A DNA stretch of 64,000 nucleotides, from the NCBI GenBank assembly GCA_032717465.1, contig CM064713.1, positions 11,563,916 through 11,627,915 of the forward strand, given 5' to 3'. The notes below the pieces were generated by a model. The model worked only from the letters and a program-made list of their open reading frames with translations, did not search any database and was not told the DNA's origin. The DNA is from Coenobita brevimanus (Eukaryota; Arthropoda; Malacostraca; Decapoda; Coenobitidae). Below, piece after piece: positions 46,440 to 57,357 of the stretch. A program made the position numbers and the translations under genes. The stretch's first letter is position 1. Each line of letters begins with the position of its first letter.

Positions 46440-47366
46440 AACTAAGAGCTACTGGAGGCAGTGGGACCTTCTTCGTTTGAACAACAGACTACTGGAGCAT
46501 CAGTGGGAGACACCCATTGGCCTCAGCAAATATTGGAAACTGGTGGTTCTGAAGAAAATGAGGTCTGGGATCTTGGTTGAATCTCATAACCAGATCACTA
46601 GTGGGCATCTAGGAGTGAAGACAACTCTAAGTCGGCTGCGACAGAGGTTCCGCTGGACTGGCATGTGTCATGGCTTTCAGGAGTGCTGTCAGGCCTGTGA
46701 TGTATGCTGTGCCAAGAAGGGACCCAAGAAACATGATTGCTCCCCTCTTCAGATGTATCAAGAAGGGACCCAGGAAACGTGGTTGTGCCCCTCTTCAGCT
46801 GTGCCAAATAGGTGCACTGATGGAAAGAGTCACAATGGACATTGCTGGACTTCTGCCACTCTCTGAAAGAGGAAACTGGTATAAATGTGTCCCCAAAGAC
46901 AACTTCACAAAGTGGCCAGAGGACTATGCCATCCTCGATCAAGAGGCTGTGACTGTTGCTGAGATGTTGGTTGACCAGTTATTCTGTCATTTTAGGATGC
47001 CACAAGAGCTAGAACCGGGGTAGAAACTTTGAGTCTGCCATGTTCCATGAGTTCTGCAAGTTACTGGGAATTAAGACTGGGACGACCTCACTAAGGCCAC
47101 AGTCAGATGGGATGGTGGAGAAATTCAGCTGGAGAAACAAGAACTGGCCACGTACTGCACAGAGGGACAGATGGGATGGGACTAGAAATTACTTGCATTG
47201 CTAATAGCATATCGGTCAGCATCCCATGAGTCTACCGGCTACACCCCTGCAAAACTGATGTTCGGCCACGAGTTTCGTTTACCTGTTAATGGGAAGACCA
47301 CCTGGTAAGGAGCTGCTTACAGACACCTCCAGCTATGTGAAGCATCTTCGGGAAAGACTGGCTGAG
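46440..47366 (+). pseudogene. Integrase of G4, N-terminal and core parts
   Basis: Zinc-binding region: SHNQITSGHLG near 46586, then CQACDVC near 46690. A frame change near 46760 duplicates a short block (AAGAAGGGACCCA appears twice at 46713 and 46758). The core begins TMDIAGLLPLSERG (first Asp, about 46834), and SDQ-type second Asp is not readable near 47020 where the frame breaks. A PQSDGMVEKF segment (about 47098) supplies the Glu. The C-terminal part is interrupted by the palindrome at 47371. Confidence 0.83.
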
Positions 47367-47370
47367 GTAC

Positions 47371-50300
47371 ACTCGGAGGCACTAATTTCTCCCCCCCTAG
47401 TAGCCGGAGTCGCGGCCAGTGAGAGACCAGGCGTTCGAACACCCCACACCCACATCCCCTCCCCCAACCCCAGTGGCAAATGTTGTTGGACAAATGTGGA
47501 ACGGCCAAAGCTGGTGATCTTACAATGTCATGATTGTTTTTATAGAGAATCAGAACCAGTAGGTGTAAGTATATAAAGGTATTTAATGTGTATTACTGTG
47601 CTGTTATCCACAACATATGAAAAAGGAACGAAAATGAAAGAAGACCTACATTGTATTATGTGTTATTGTCTGTAATAGTTACGTCCTATATTATAATGTT
47701 ACAAATAAGTATAGTATAATGAACAGCATCCGTCGAAAGATATGATGTCTTTTCTCACACATTCTCATTCCCACCACCACCACCACCACCCTTCTCTCTG
47801 GGTTTATATCAACCAAACACCTCTCTTATCCTCCTGTCCCCCACTCCCACGCTTAGTTAACCAACATAAAGATATTGATGAAATGATCCGTCAGGTATTG
47901 ATCATATTAATATTAGCATACACCTCAGTATTAAGCACCAACAAATCATTAACATACAATACTTCGATAAACCTGCCAACTATTTCTTCTTGTAAGCTGT
48001 TACGTGACATATCCACTGCAAGTTTGACCTTGTTACAGGGACATACTGCTGTTTATTGCTAACACAGGTTATGGGTGTTTTTGGACGACCATCAATTCAT
48101 ATTAACGTGACAATTTAAGCCTCACATTATAAAAATGTAAGGTTTATATTCCTGGCACTACCGTATTAACCAAACGAATCAGGGATCGGTTCTGACGAAC
48201 CACAAACTCTCTGCTTCAACGAAAATATTTCTACCTCTTGTCACAAGTGACAAAATGTCACAATGTATACGACTGAATGTGGGTCAGTCGTTTACATAAT
48301 GACATTGTGTCACTGTTGTCACAGGTCGGAATATTTTCGTAAAAGCAGAGAGTTTGTGGTTCGTCAGAACCGATCTCTGATTCGTTTCGTCCATCCATTA
48401 ATGACAGGAACATAAATCTTAAGTGTTTATAATGTAAGGCTTAAATTGCCACGTTAATATGAATTCATGGGCGTCCAAAACCACACACAACCTGTGTTAA
48501 AGTAAAACAACCGTATGTCCTTGTATCACAAGATCCAATTTGCTGTGAGTATGTCATGTAACAGCTTACAACAAGATGAAATAGTCGGCAGGTATACCGA
48601 AGCACTGTATGTTATTGATTTGTTGGTGCTTAATACAGAGGTGTATTATAGTAATAATATGATCAATACCTGACGGATCATTTCATCACTATCTTTGTTT
48701 ACGTTGGTTAATAATGGGTGTGACTGGTGGACGAGAGGATAAGAGAGGCGTTTGGTGGAGACAGGAATCGAGAGAGATGGGTGGTGGTGGCGGGAGTGAG
48801 AATGTATGAGAAAAGACATCATATATTTCAACAGATGCTGTTCACAACACTATATTTATTTGTAACATTATAAAATAGGACATAAGTATTATAGACAATA
48901 ACACATGGCACACTGTAGAGGAAAGGCGCGAAAATGAAAGAAGACCTACAGTGTGCCATGTGTTATTGTCTATAATACTTATGTCCTATTTTATAATGTT
49001 ACAAATAAATATAGTGTTGTGAACAGCATCTGTTGAAATATATGATGTCTTTTCTCATACATTCTCACTCCCGCCACCACCACCCATCTCTCTCGATTCC
49101 TGTCTCCACCAAACGCCTCTCTTATCCTCTCGTCCACCAGTCACACCCATTATTAACCAACGTAAACAAAGATAGTGATGAAATGATCCGTCAGGTATTG
49201 ATCATATTATTACTATAATACACCTCTGTATTAAGCACCAACAAATCAATAACATACAATGCTTCGGTATACCTGCCGACTATTTCATCTTGTTGTAAGC
49301 TGTTACATGACATACTCACAGCAAATTGGACCTTGTGATACAAGGACATACGGTTGTTTTACTTTAACACAGGTTGTGTGTGGTTTTGGGCGCCCATGAA
49401 TTCATATTAACGTGGCAATTTAAGCCTTACATTATAAACACTTAAGATTTATGTTCCTGTCATTAATGGATGGACGAAACTAATCAGGGATCGGTTCTGA
49501 CGAACCACAAACTCTCTGCTTTCACGAAAATATTCCGACCTGTGACAACAGTGACACAATGTCATTATGTAAACGACTGACCCACATTCAGTCGTATACA
49601 TTGTGACATTTTGTCACTTGTGACAAGAGGTAGAAATATTTTCGTTGAAGCAGAGAGTTTGTGGTTCGTCAGAACCGATCCCTGATTCGTTTGGTTAATA
49701 CGGTAGTGACAGGAATATAAACCTTACATGTTTATAATGTGAGGCTTAAATTGTCACGTTAATATGAATTGATGGACGTCCAAAAGCACCCATAACCTGT
49801 GTTAGCAATAAACAGCAGTATGTCCCTGTAACAAGGTCAAACTTGCAGTGGATATGTCACGTAACAACTTACAAGATGAAATAGTTGGCAGGTTTATCGA
49901 AGTATTGTATGTTAATGATTTGTTGGTGCTTAATACTGAGGTGTATGCTAATATTAATATGATCAATACCTGACGGATCATTTCATCAATATCTTTATGT
50001 TGGTTAACTAAGCGTGGGAGTGGGGGACAGGAGGATAAGAGAGGTGTTTGGTTGATATAAACCCAGAGAGAAGGGTGGTGGTGGTGGTGGTGGGAATGAG
50101 AATGTGTGAGAACAGACATCACATCTTTCAACAGATGCTGTTCATTATACTATACTTATTTGTAACATTATAATATAGGACGTAACTATTACAGACAATA
50201 ACACATAATACAATGTAGGTCTTCTTTCATTTTCGTTCCTTTTTCATATGTTGTGGATAACAGCACAGTAATACACATTAAATACCTTTATATACTTACA

Positions 50301-50494
50301 CCTACTGGTTCTGATTCTCTATAAAAACAATCATGGCATTGTAAGATCACCAGCTTTGGCCGTTCCACATTTGTCCAACAACATTTGCCACTGGGGTTGG
50401 GGGAGGGGATGTGGGTGTGGGGTGTTCGAACGCCTGGTCTCTCACTGGCCGCGACTCCGGCTACTAGGGGGGGGAGAAATTAGTGCTTCCGAGT
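47371..50494. mobile_element. 3.1-kb palindrome of palindromes (foldback-like)
   Basis: The two halves (47371-48932 and 48933-50494) are near-perfect inverted copies. Each half is itself an inverted repeat centred near 48281 and 49583. Thus four units of about 635 bp alternate in direction, capped by outer ends of about 275 bp. Tips read ACTCGGAGGCACT and complement. GTAC flanks both sides (47367-47370, 50495-50498) and the integrase frame resumes after it. The arms differ at scattered bases. The only frames are small His-rich ones repeated in all four units. Confidence 0.88.
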
Positions 50495-50498
50495 GTAC

Positions 50499-50972
50499 AT
50501 CATGAAGTGTGAGAAGCTCTAAAGTTTCAGGTGAAGTGATGAAGTACAAGTATGATACTAAGGCAAGTGAAGTGAGCTACATGGATGGCGACCAAATTTG
50601 GTCATACAACCCTCAGAAGAAGAAGGGACAATCACCGAAGTTGCATAACCAGTGGGATGGTCCTTACACTGTGATGAACCACGTGTCAGACATAACATAT
50701 CGGATTCGGGGAGGTAGGGAATCTAGCTCAAAGGAGGTATATGTGAATTGTCTGTGGCAGTACTTTGGGCCAGGACAGTACAGCTGGGACGTCTCTGAGG
50801 AACTGCTCACCCACAGCCGAGGATACTGAGGAGGACCAAGGAACTGAAGTTCAAGAGGATGGTGACAGTTTCTCGAGGGAAGAAGTGAATCAGGAAGAGG
50901 ACCAAGACATTCCAGTAGGAGTGGACTGTGTGGAGGAACAAGGACGTCGTTGGAAGCAGCAAAGGAGATGAC
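50499..50972 (+). pseudogene. Integrase C-terminal end of G4
   Basis: Continuation of the integrase after the palindrome: EVMKYKYDTKASEVSYMDGD, YNPQKKKGQSPKLHNQWDGPY (shown in parts) and a GPYTVM-type module. A frame change at about 50770 leads to an acidic Glu/Asp/Gln-rich tail (to 50971). These features are normal for the end of a gypsy Pol. A polypurine tract follows. Confidence 0.8.
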
Positions 50973-51075
50973 CTGACAAGTTGCAGGATTATTTTGTATA
51001 CAGTATAATCAAATGTTTAGTTTGGATAAAGGATTATGTCTGTATAAATTATGTAGTTTTGTCGGGACAACAAAA

Positions 51076-51092
51076 GACTAGGGAGAGGGTAA
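51076..51092 (+). promoter_or_regulatory. Polypurine tract of G4
   Basis: AAAGACTAGGGAGAGGGTAA directly precedes the 3' LTR TGTTGAG. Purine-rich except for two bases, in the expected priming position. Confidence 0.7.
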
Positions 51093-51375
51093 TGTTGAGA
51101 AGGGGGATTTTCTGGTTAGGTAGTACTGGAAGGTTCTCAATAATTCTCATAGTTCGGTTACGAGTTACAGTTGCCAGTTAGCCTGCTATTTGTGAGCAGA
51201 TGTATTTTGTAAGTTGTACATTAATTTTTGTGCTCTTTTTCTCTATAATGTTTATGTGATTGTTTATTAAATTATGTAATTTTATCTCAGTTTTATGCTA
51301 AATAATTTAGAGTGTTATGTAGTGTAAGAAAACTCTGGATATTTTGTATGTCTTCGAGTACTGTTGCTTCTCGGC
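51093..51375 (+). repeat. 3' LTR of G4, truncated
   Basis: Matches the first 280 bp of 41715-42369. It stops near CTGTTGCTTCT, where unrelated G-rich sequence starts. The remaining 370 bp were not found. Confidence 0.85.
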
Positions 51376-51905
51376 ATGGGCGTCATCTGTGGGGGGGACG
51401 GGGGGGACATCCCCCCCACTTTTCATTCAGGGGGGGAAACATATTGATTATCCCCCAACTTCTTTGAATTTTATATACTAGACGCTGGAATGAAGTAACT
51501 AAAATTTACAGTACTATAGAACAAGGGTGGCTAGACTTGCTTAATTAATGTAGGTGGGATATATTTTGCATAAAGAGAGTTAGAACCACTTTGATTGAGT
51601 CTTCCATTCACATTTACAATTTTCTGTAGAGCATGACTGCCCATCAGCTGAATCAGTGTTTACAATGTGCACTGCGTGAGCTGAAGTCCTTTTTACTGTT
51701 CATTGTTACATGTAGTTTAGGTAAGTTTTATAATCATAAATGTGTAGTAGGCCTAATGCTATATAGAAATTTTTAGTGAACAGCTATGCATTGTGATAGG
51801 CATACGAAAATATGGTAAAATGATTATCAGAGGTAAGGAAAAAATATAGAGTGTGGTTGCTGACAAACTAGGCATCAGCCAAGCCACAGTGAGTTTTGGG
51901 TATTA
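51376..51905. other. G/C-run hairpin and unique sequence
   Basis: 51380-51445 contains runs of G, then C, then G (GGGGGGGACATCCCCCCC) that can form a stable hairpin. The rest to 51905 is AT-rich without a gene. The G-run block may be the end of an unidentified element that truncated the LTR. Confidence 0.4.
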
Positions 51906-52181
51906 TTTTACAAGTGGACAATATGCAGTTTTGGAATTTTAGCACCATTATCGTATAGTATAGTCCCTAAGGATCACAAATAACCCCCATTACCCCATTC
52001 GGAAATTGATTATTACTCCCCTAAGATAGGTTAGGTAAGTTGGGTTTGGTTCGGTCAGTTTTATTGTGTTCGGTGAGGGGCATTTCCGACAAAAATGAAG
52101 GTCAGAAACATTCGAATCGCATCAAAAACTGCCAGAAAAATATATTGCACTACCTGGGGGGTGTATTGTCCACTTGTAAAA
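51906..52181. mobile_element. 276-bp MITE with 18-bp perfect inverted ends
   Basis: Ends TTTTACAAGTGGACAATA (51906-51923) and exact complement (52164-52181), flanked by ATTA at 51902-51905 and 52182-52185. No coding sequence. The superfamily is not recognised; a 4-base duplication is a guess because the flank is AT-rich. Confidence 0.65.
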
Positions 52182-52549
52182 ATTAACCAAGTTTTGTAAC
52201 CTTCATTATTCAGCACGAATGGGAAATTAAGGATGTTAAGCGTTTTTTTCTGGCAGCACAGAAGTTGCTCTAGTGTGCGCATAAGATACGGGCTAGACTA
52301 ATCTGAATTACGAATGACACTGAATGACGAAAGACAACGGTAAAAGCAAATAATAGGTGCCCCCTACTATGGGAAATAGAATGACATGGGAAATCTCTCT
52401 CTCTCATATACCTCTCCACTCCATTCCTCAATCTCATCATATAGATCTTCTCCACTTGAAGTCACGGGTCATATGACTTCTGTTTACGACGCCATACTTG
52501 ACAGCAAATTCTCGGACGTCTAGAGAGAGAGGGAATTGCAGATTCCACA

Positions 52550-52732
52550 ATGGTATTCCACTGCTGTGCCTTCGACTGTAAAACAAGACAGACTACTGGA
52601 AGTAGGGTACACTTCTACCGATTCCCAGTCAATGACGAAAAGCGACAGAAATGGATAGCTGCCGTGAGGAGGAAGAATTGGCAGCCTAAGTTACAGCCTA
52701 CACCCGAATCTGTACCAAGCATTTCATATCAG
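52550..52732 (+). pseudogene. THAP-domain exon with a one-base shift
   Basis: The ORF starts MVFHCCAFDCKTRQ and has HFYRFPVNDEKRQKW and AAVRRKNWQPK, which is the THAP zinc-finger pattern (C-x2-4-C, FP, W). The last zinc ligands, C-x-x-H (TGT at 52711, CAT at 52720), are in a different frame. One base appears to be missing or the call is wrong near 52705. A splice donor CAG|GTAAGC lies at 52732/52733, so this is a first exon. THAP domains bind DNA and occur in P-element transposases and host factors. Downstream exons were not found before the solo LTR. Confidence 0.7.
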
Positions 52733-52740
52733 GTAAGCCG

Positions 52741-53249
52741 ATGATTTGTGAGTAGATACGGTCTTAGTTATCATTCTTAACGGTAGCAGATGTCTTGGGA
52801 TATCCAAATCATGCTGTCACCGTGTACAAGACTCACATGGCCGTGTGTATGCATGGGAATAAAAGGGGAGGGTCCACGTTACAAGCCTTGTTTAGGTATT
52901 ATTCCATTTTTACGCAAACGAACACAGATATAAATTCTCCATAGCAGTGATGATTAAGAATGTTAGGTGCTTAAGTGACACTGAATTAATTTTAAGTTAG
53001 CTCACACTCAAGGTAAGATTTGGTTATATTGGATTATTTTTGGCTTGGTTAGGTTGTAGCCTAAAGTTTTATATTATTCAATATTTTACAGTATGGTTAA
53101 TTTCCAACTGATATTTGTTTCATGATGGATCATTGTAATAGTATGAGTACAGAACACTGTTCCTTTCTACAGTATGAAACTGTTTTATACCAGTATGAGC
53201 CGGTGCTAATGTGTTTTGATTAATATTAAATAATTACTAGTATTACTAT
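52741..53249. other. Putative intron or spacer, no gene seen
   Basis: AT-rich sequence following the THAP donor site, ending in CTAT (53246-53249), the left target duplication of the solo LTR. Confidence 0.5.
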
Positions 53250-53949
53250 TGTTATGAAGGGGGATTTGCCAGTTATTTAGTCTCGTACCTTCGAGACGTT
53301 TCTCGTACCGTAATTTCCTGTAAGAGTCATCAGAGTTGCCAGTTTGCCTGTTGTTTGTGAGCGTAGTTATTTCGTAAGTTAAACATTCATTTATTATCAT
53401 GCTCTTTTTCTTTATAATGTTTTATTTAACCCCTTAAACGCGGCTGTGTACGGCCGATCCCCCCCCCCCCCCTGTGGCGGGGTTGTAGCGGGGTCTGAGT
53501 ACCTGTGGGAAAATATTTGCCAAAAATCAGAGATTAACCCTAGAACATTAAAATTTTTATGACATATAGTACTTACATTCAGCTTTCTCCTGAGACAGAT
53601 GTTGAGCCTTCGTGGACTACCAAAGGACTTGTGAAGACTTGCAAAGTTGGGTAACAAAGTCTTCACTTTCACACCTCCAGAAACCCGGTTTTCTTTCTAC
53701 CGCAGCCTCAGTCTGTCACAGTACACTTTATACAACAACGTACAGGTTGTTTGGAATCCGTATTTGTACAATAAGCACTGAAAATAAGGCTATAATGAAC
53801 GGAGCGCACAGCCGACATGCAGCGCGGCGGCGATCTTCCCGTCACTGAACACACATTTCCCTTTTCACGGCTAAAAACACGTATACTACATTATTTTCCT
53901 TCATAGTACTTCGCAAAGGCTCGCTTGGCACTATTACGGCCCTAAAAAT

Positions 53950-54375
53950 CACTGTCACTGCCAGTATTGTGAAGCGGGAATGAGGAAGACCACCGCGGCG
54001 CCTTACGGCAGGCACTTTATTCTCGCTCCGGTCGGCCACTCGCACTTCATTTCTATCGCTCACTTTCACTCTAGCTGTCAGTTTTTTGCCTTATTCATCA
54101 GTGTCACTGTCCATTGTTATAAAAATAATATTTTCTACACAACAAACTGTCACTGTCAGAACATAGAATAGGAACATATGCTTTCAACTTCTTACACTGG
54201 AGTGACTGTCACTCGCAATACTTATATTATTACTATGTACAATAATTTACAAAAAAAAAACTCACTGTCACTGTCAGTGCTTTTACAAGTACATACACTA
54301 ATTTACACTCATCAGACTGTCACTGTCAGTACGTAAAAGAAAACTAAACACTAGTATCACTGTCACTCTCAGTAT
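53950..54375. repeat. Subterminal CACTGTCAC repeats of the piggyBac element
   Basis: The motif CACTGTCAC/GTCACTGTCAG recurs at least seven times. Clustered subterminal repeats are typical transposase-binding regions, so this is a likely end-binding array. Confidence 0.7.
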
Positions 54376-54401
54376 TATTTTCAAGAATCTTACCCTTATT
54401 T

Positions 54402-56744
54402 TCAATATCTAGTCAGGCTGTGGTAGTCAAAGAAACACGGGTAAGCACAGAGGGGAATTTTGCACTCTTTGCACTGCAAGGAGGTGCGCCTAAATGTTCT
54501 GTCCTGCCTGGTAGTGTGGCTGCACACATGACACCTCCTGAATGCTTTTCCCCTCTTGGCAGTGGCAGGCAGTGGCTCCAGGCGGTGTCGCTGAAGGTAG
54601 GCCTGACACTGTAGGCGATCTGGAGGTGTCTGTGGGTGGCGCTTGGGACCCGATGGCAGTACCTGCCCATAACGCTGAAGCAGCTGGTAGACACAAGTCT
54701 TTGAAAATCGTCGGAGAGAGTAGTTTGCTGGCTTCCTGTTCTTGATCTTATACAGGATGAAGGCGTTCAGCATGCACATATCAATCAAGTGCAAGAACAC
54801 CTTCCTGTACCAGCGACGGTTCCTCCTCAGGCAGTCAGTCTCTCCGATCATCATGTCAGACTTGTCCACCAGCCGCATATTGACGTTGAAGTCAATGACA
54901 GCATCAGGCTTCATCACAGGCTCGCCAGTCCTTCTGTCGACTTTCCCTGTGGCCAGCAGTTCCCCCTCGTGTACTGTGGTGAGCACATTCACGACTCTCT
55001 TATCGTGTCACCTGATCGCCAGCATCTTGTCAGTTTTCTTCAGGTGCACGTCTCCCCGCTTTGATTTTTCAGCCTTGGGGAAGGCAGGGTAGTGTGCCCT
55101 ATTGCTACGGACAGTGCCACAGGATCCGACGCCGTGTTCAGAAAGGTACTTGGCGAGTTTAGGAGCTGTATAGTAATTGTCCGTATACAGGACATGATTC
55201 TCGCAAAAGTACTTTTCCAACAGCACTTTCACCACAGAACCTGAGAATCCAAGGGGGTCAGTCTTGTCCAAATCGACATTGCTGGCGGTGTAAATAACGA
55301 AGTCTAAGATGAACCCCGTCTTGCAGTCGCACAGCACGAAAAACTTGATTCCAAAGCGGTGGCGTTTGCTTGAAATATACTGCACAAACCGAAGACAGCC
55401 CCTGAACAAAACCAAGGACTCGTCAATCACCACTTTCTTGAAAGGGCGCAGGAACCTCGTAAACTTATCCTTGATCAAGTTCAGGATTCCCCTCACTTTC
55501 CATAATGGGTCAGTTTGGGAAGGCTCATCATTGTTCGCGAAGTGAAGGTAAGTCATGAGCTGCCTGAAACGATCGCGGCTCATGTATTTATTGAAGATTG
55601 GTGTGGGGCAAAGATCGTCTGAACTCCAGTATTCCTCGAGCTTATGCTTCCAATTGTGGGGCATCAATAACATCAAACCAATAAATACAAAGAGTTCCCT
55701 GATCGTTACAGGAACCCATGCTGCCATCCGCGACGTGGATGGCGTTGCAGCTTCACCTTCTCCTTCACGAACTGCAGCAGATTGCCCCTCGTACCTGTTC
55801 GTCTCGGTACAAATCTGCTCCATTGCCTCGTTATCCAGGAAGGCCAACAGGTAGTCCAAGCATTCACCATCCTCTGGGACAGGGAAGTCAGCCTGAATTC
55901 CACACCCACTGGCATCAAAGGGCAGATCTTCCGGCACAAAATCTGAGCCCTCTGACCACACGAAGGCATCCAGAGTGCCCTGCCTAGGCTGGGAGGTGCT
56001 GGGGGCGGCGGGGGGTGAGGCAGGTCGTGTGGCAGTGGGTGAGGCAGGCGGTGAGGCAGTGCGTGAGGCAGAGGCTGTCCTAGGTCGTGTCGGTGTAGTG
56101 GTGGTGGTGGTGGGGAGATAAGCAGAGGGTTCAAGGTCACTCGCGGTGGCGTGACTGGCGAGTTGCCTAGTGTGAGTAACCTTAGGAGCTAGCCTTACAC
56201 TAGGGGACAAAGTTCTGGCCCTACTAGCACGAACACTGGGCCTACGGAAACCTCTACTACGTAAACTCGACTGTCTACTTCCCTTCCGAGGTGGTGAAGG
56301 TGACTCCGAAGACTCCGGAGAAAGGGCAGCTGAAGAGGAGGACGAGAGAATGGGGCTGGGAGTGCGTGGCGGGCTGGCGGTGGCGTGACGTGATGTAGGG
56401 GACAATGGCTGTGAAGCTGGGTCACCACTTCTTTTCCTCTTGGCCCCCTTTCCATATTCTAGGCCCCTTTTCACAGGAGCCTTGCCTGTTGAGGTGCTTG
56501 GCACAGGAATAGTCACTTCTGGCACCTCAGACTCAGCACTCGATTGCGTGTCCGACTCTGCCAGGCTAGACAAAACACCGACGTCACTTCCATAATCCAT
56601 GGACGCTTTCAATAACTCACTAGCTATTGCCGAGTCACTAAGTCCCTTAGCAGTTCCTTGTAAGGTTTTGTACGGGGTGGAGGTCACAAAACCCTTTTTC
56701 GGAGGGCTGGAAGGCACAGACTCGGAAGAGCTTGAGTTTGACAT
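54402..56744 (-). pseudogene. piggyBac transposase, single nonsense codon
   Basis: One frame runs 780 codons from ATG 56744 to TGA 54402, with just one internal stop, TGA at 55008-55010 (residue 579). The stop falls where the family normally has a Trp, so TGG to TGA is the simplest cause. N-terminal 280 residues are Ser/Pro-rich. The transposase core has VVIDESLVLF (Asp 441), LYTDNYYTA (Asp 522) and RLVDKSD (Asp 627 and 630), the DDD triad. A Cys-rich end, CHVCSHTTRQ then CKECKIPLCAYPC, is the zinc-binding tail. It cuts and pastes at TTAA. Codon use and intactness suggest recent activity. Confidence 0.96.
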
Positions 56745-57357
56745 GGTGTCACCTTGAAAGATTCGCGTGGACTGACGCTAAACAGGGGCAAACCGCGTGA
56801 AAAAATGCTAGTGTGACAACTGGGGAAACAAGCGTTTCCAAATAGCATAAAGTGCTTGCGAGAGGAAGGTGCAGATTGACACGTATGAGCCGTCCGCGCG
56901 CTGCCATATCGCACGACGAGGGAGGGCCGGGCAGCGGTGCGTGGGTGGGTAAAAAAAAATGAAACTTGGCAACAACCGAGGTCAGTAGTACAAAGGTCAA
57001 GTGTGCTAAAAGTAGCTCAAGGGTGGCGGTACTGATAGACAATACCAGCTGGAGCCTGCTTGCCCGCGGTTATTCAAAATTTACTAGAATTGCAAACGCG
57101 ACGATCCGCCGTTATGTCCTTTTGGCCGAGCGTCGCAAATGAGACAAACCGCGTTTAAGGGGTTAAGTGATTACTTGTTAAATTATGTAATTGAAGTTAG
57201 TAAGGTAAATTATTTAGATTGTTATGTAATGTAAGAATACTCTGCATGTTTTGATGTGTCTGAGTTGGCAACTGTTGCCCATTGAGAGTATACTCGTAGA
57301 ATGTAGACGTTTCTAGAACAGTGCAAATTTATGTAAGATGGGGTAGAGATTATTAAG

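Larger units (their letters stand above)
41715..51375 (+). mobile_element. Ty3/gypsy element G4, deleted and heavily invaded
   Basis: 5' LTR (41715-42369), gag with two zinc knuckles, integrase and a truncated 3' LTR (51093-51375) are recognisable. Protease, RT and RNase H are absent: the gag end and integrase start are separated only by a SINE. Further insertions are 42995-43428, 43499-44984 and 47371-50494. It is a different lineage from G1/G2 and G3. A solo LTR of the same family lies at 53250-60921. Confidence 0.9.
53430..57162 (-). mobile_element. piggyBac-family transposon, 3.7 kb
   Basis: Exact TTAA duplication at 53426-53429 and 57163-57166, terminal inverted repeats CCCCTTAAACGCGG (53430-53443) and complement (57149-57162). 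It carries one transposase gene on the minus strand. Between the transposase end and the left terminus lie repeated CACTGTCACTGTCAG motifs (about 53950-54375). Structurally complete. Confidence 0.96.

Noticed and set aside
47742..50131. His-rich ORFs repeated four times
   Set aside because: They follow (CAC)n-like sequence in each palindrome unit, lack any domain and appear on both strands by symmetry.
52270..52455. LINE B tail fragment on the minus strand
   Set aside because: The phrase VERYMRE resembles the LINE B end, but only about 50 bp match, too little to call an insertion.
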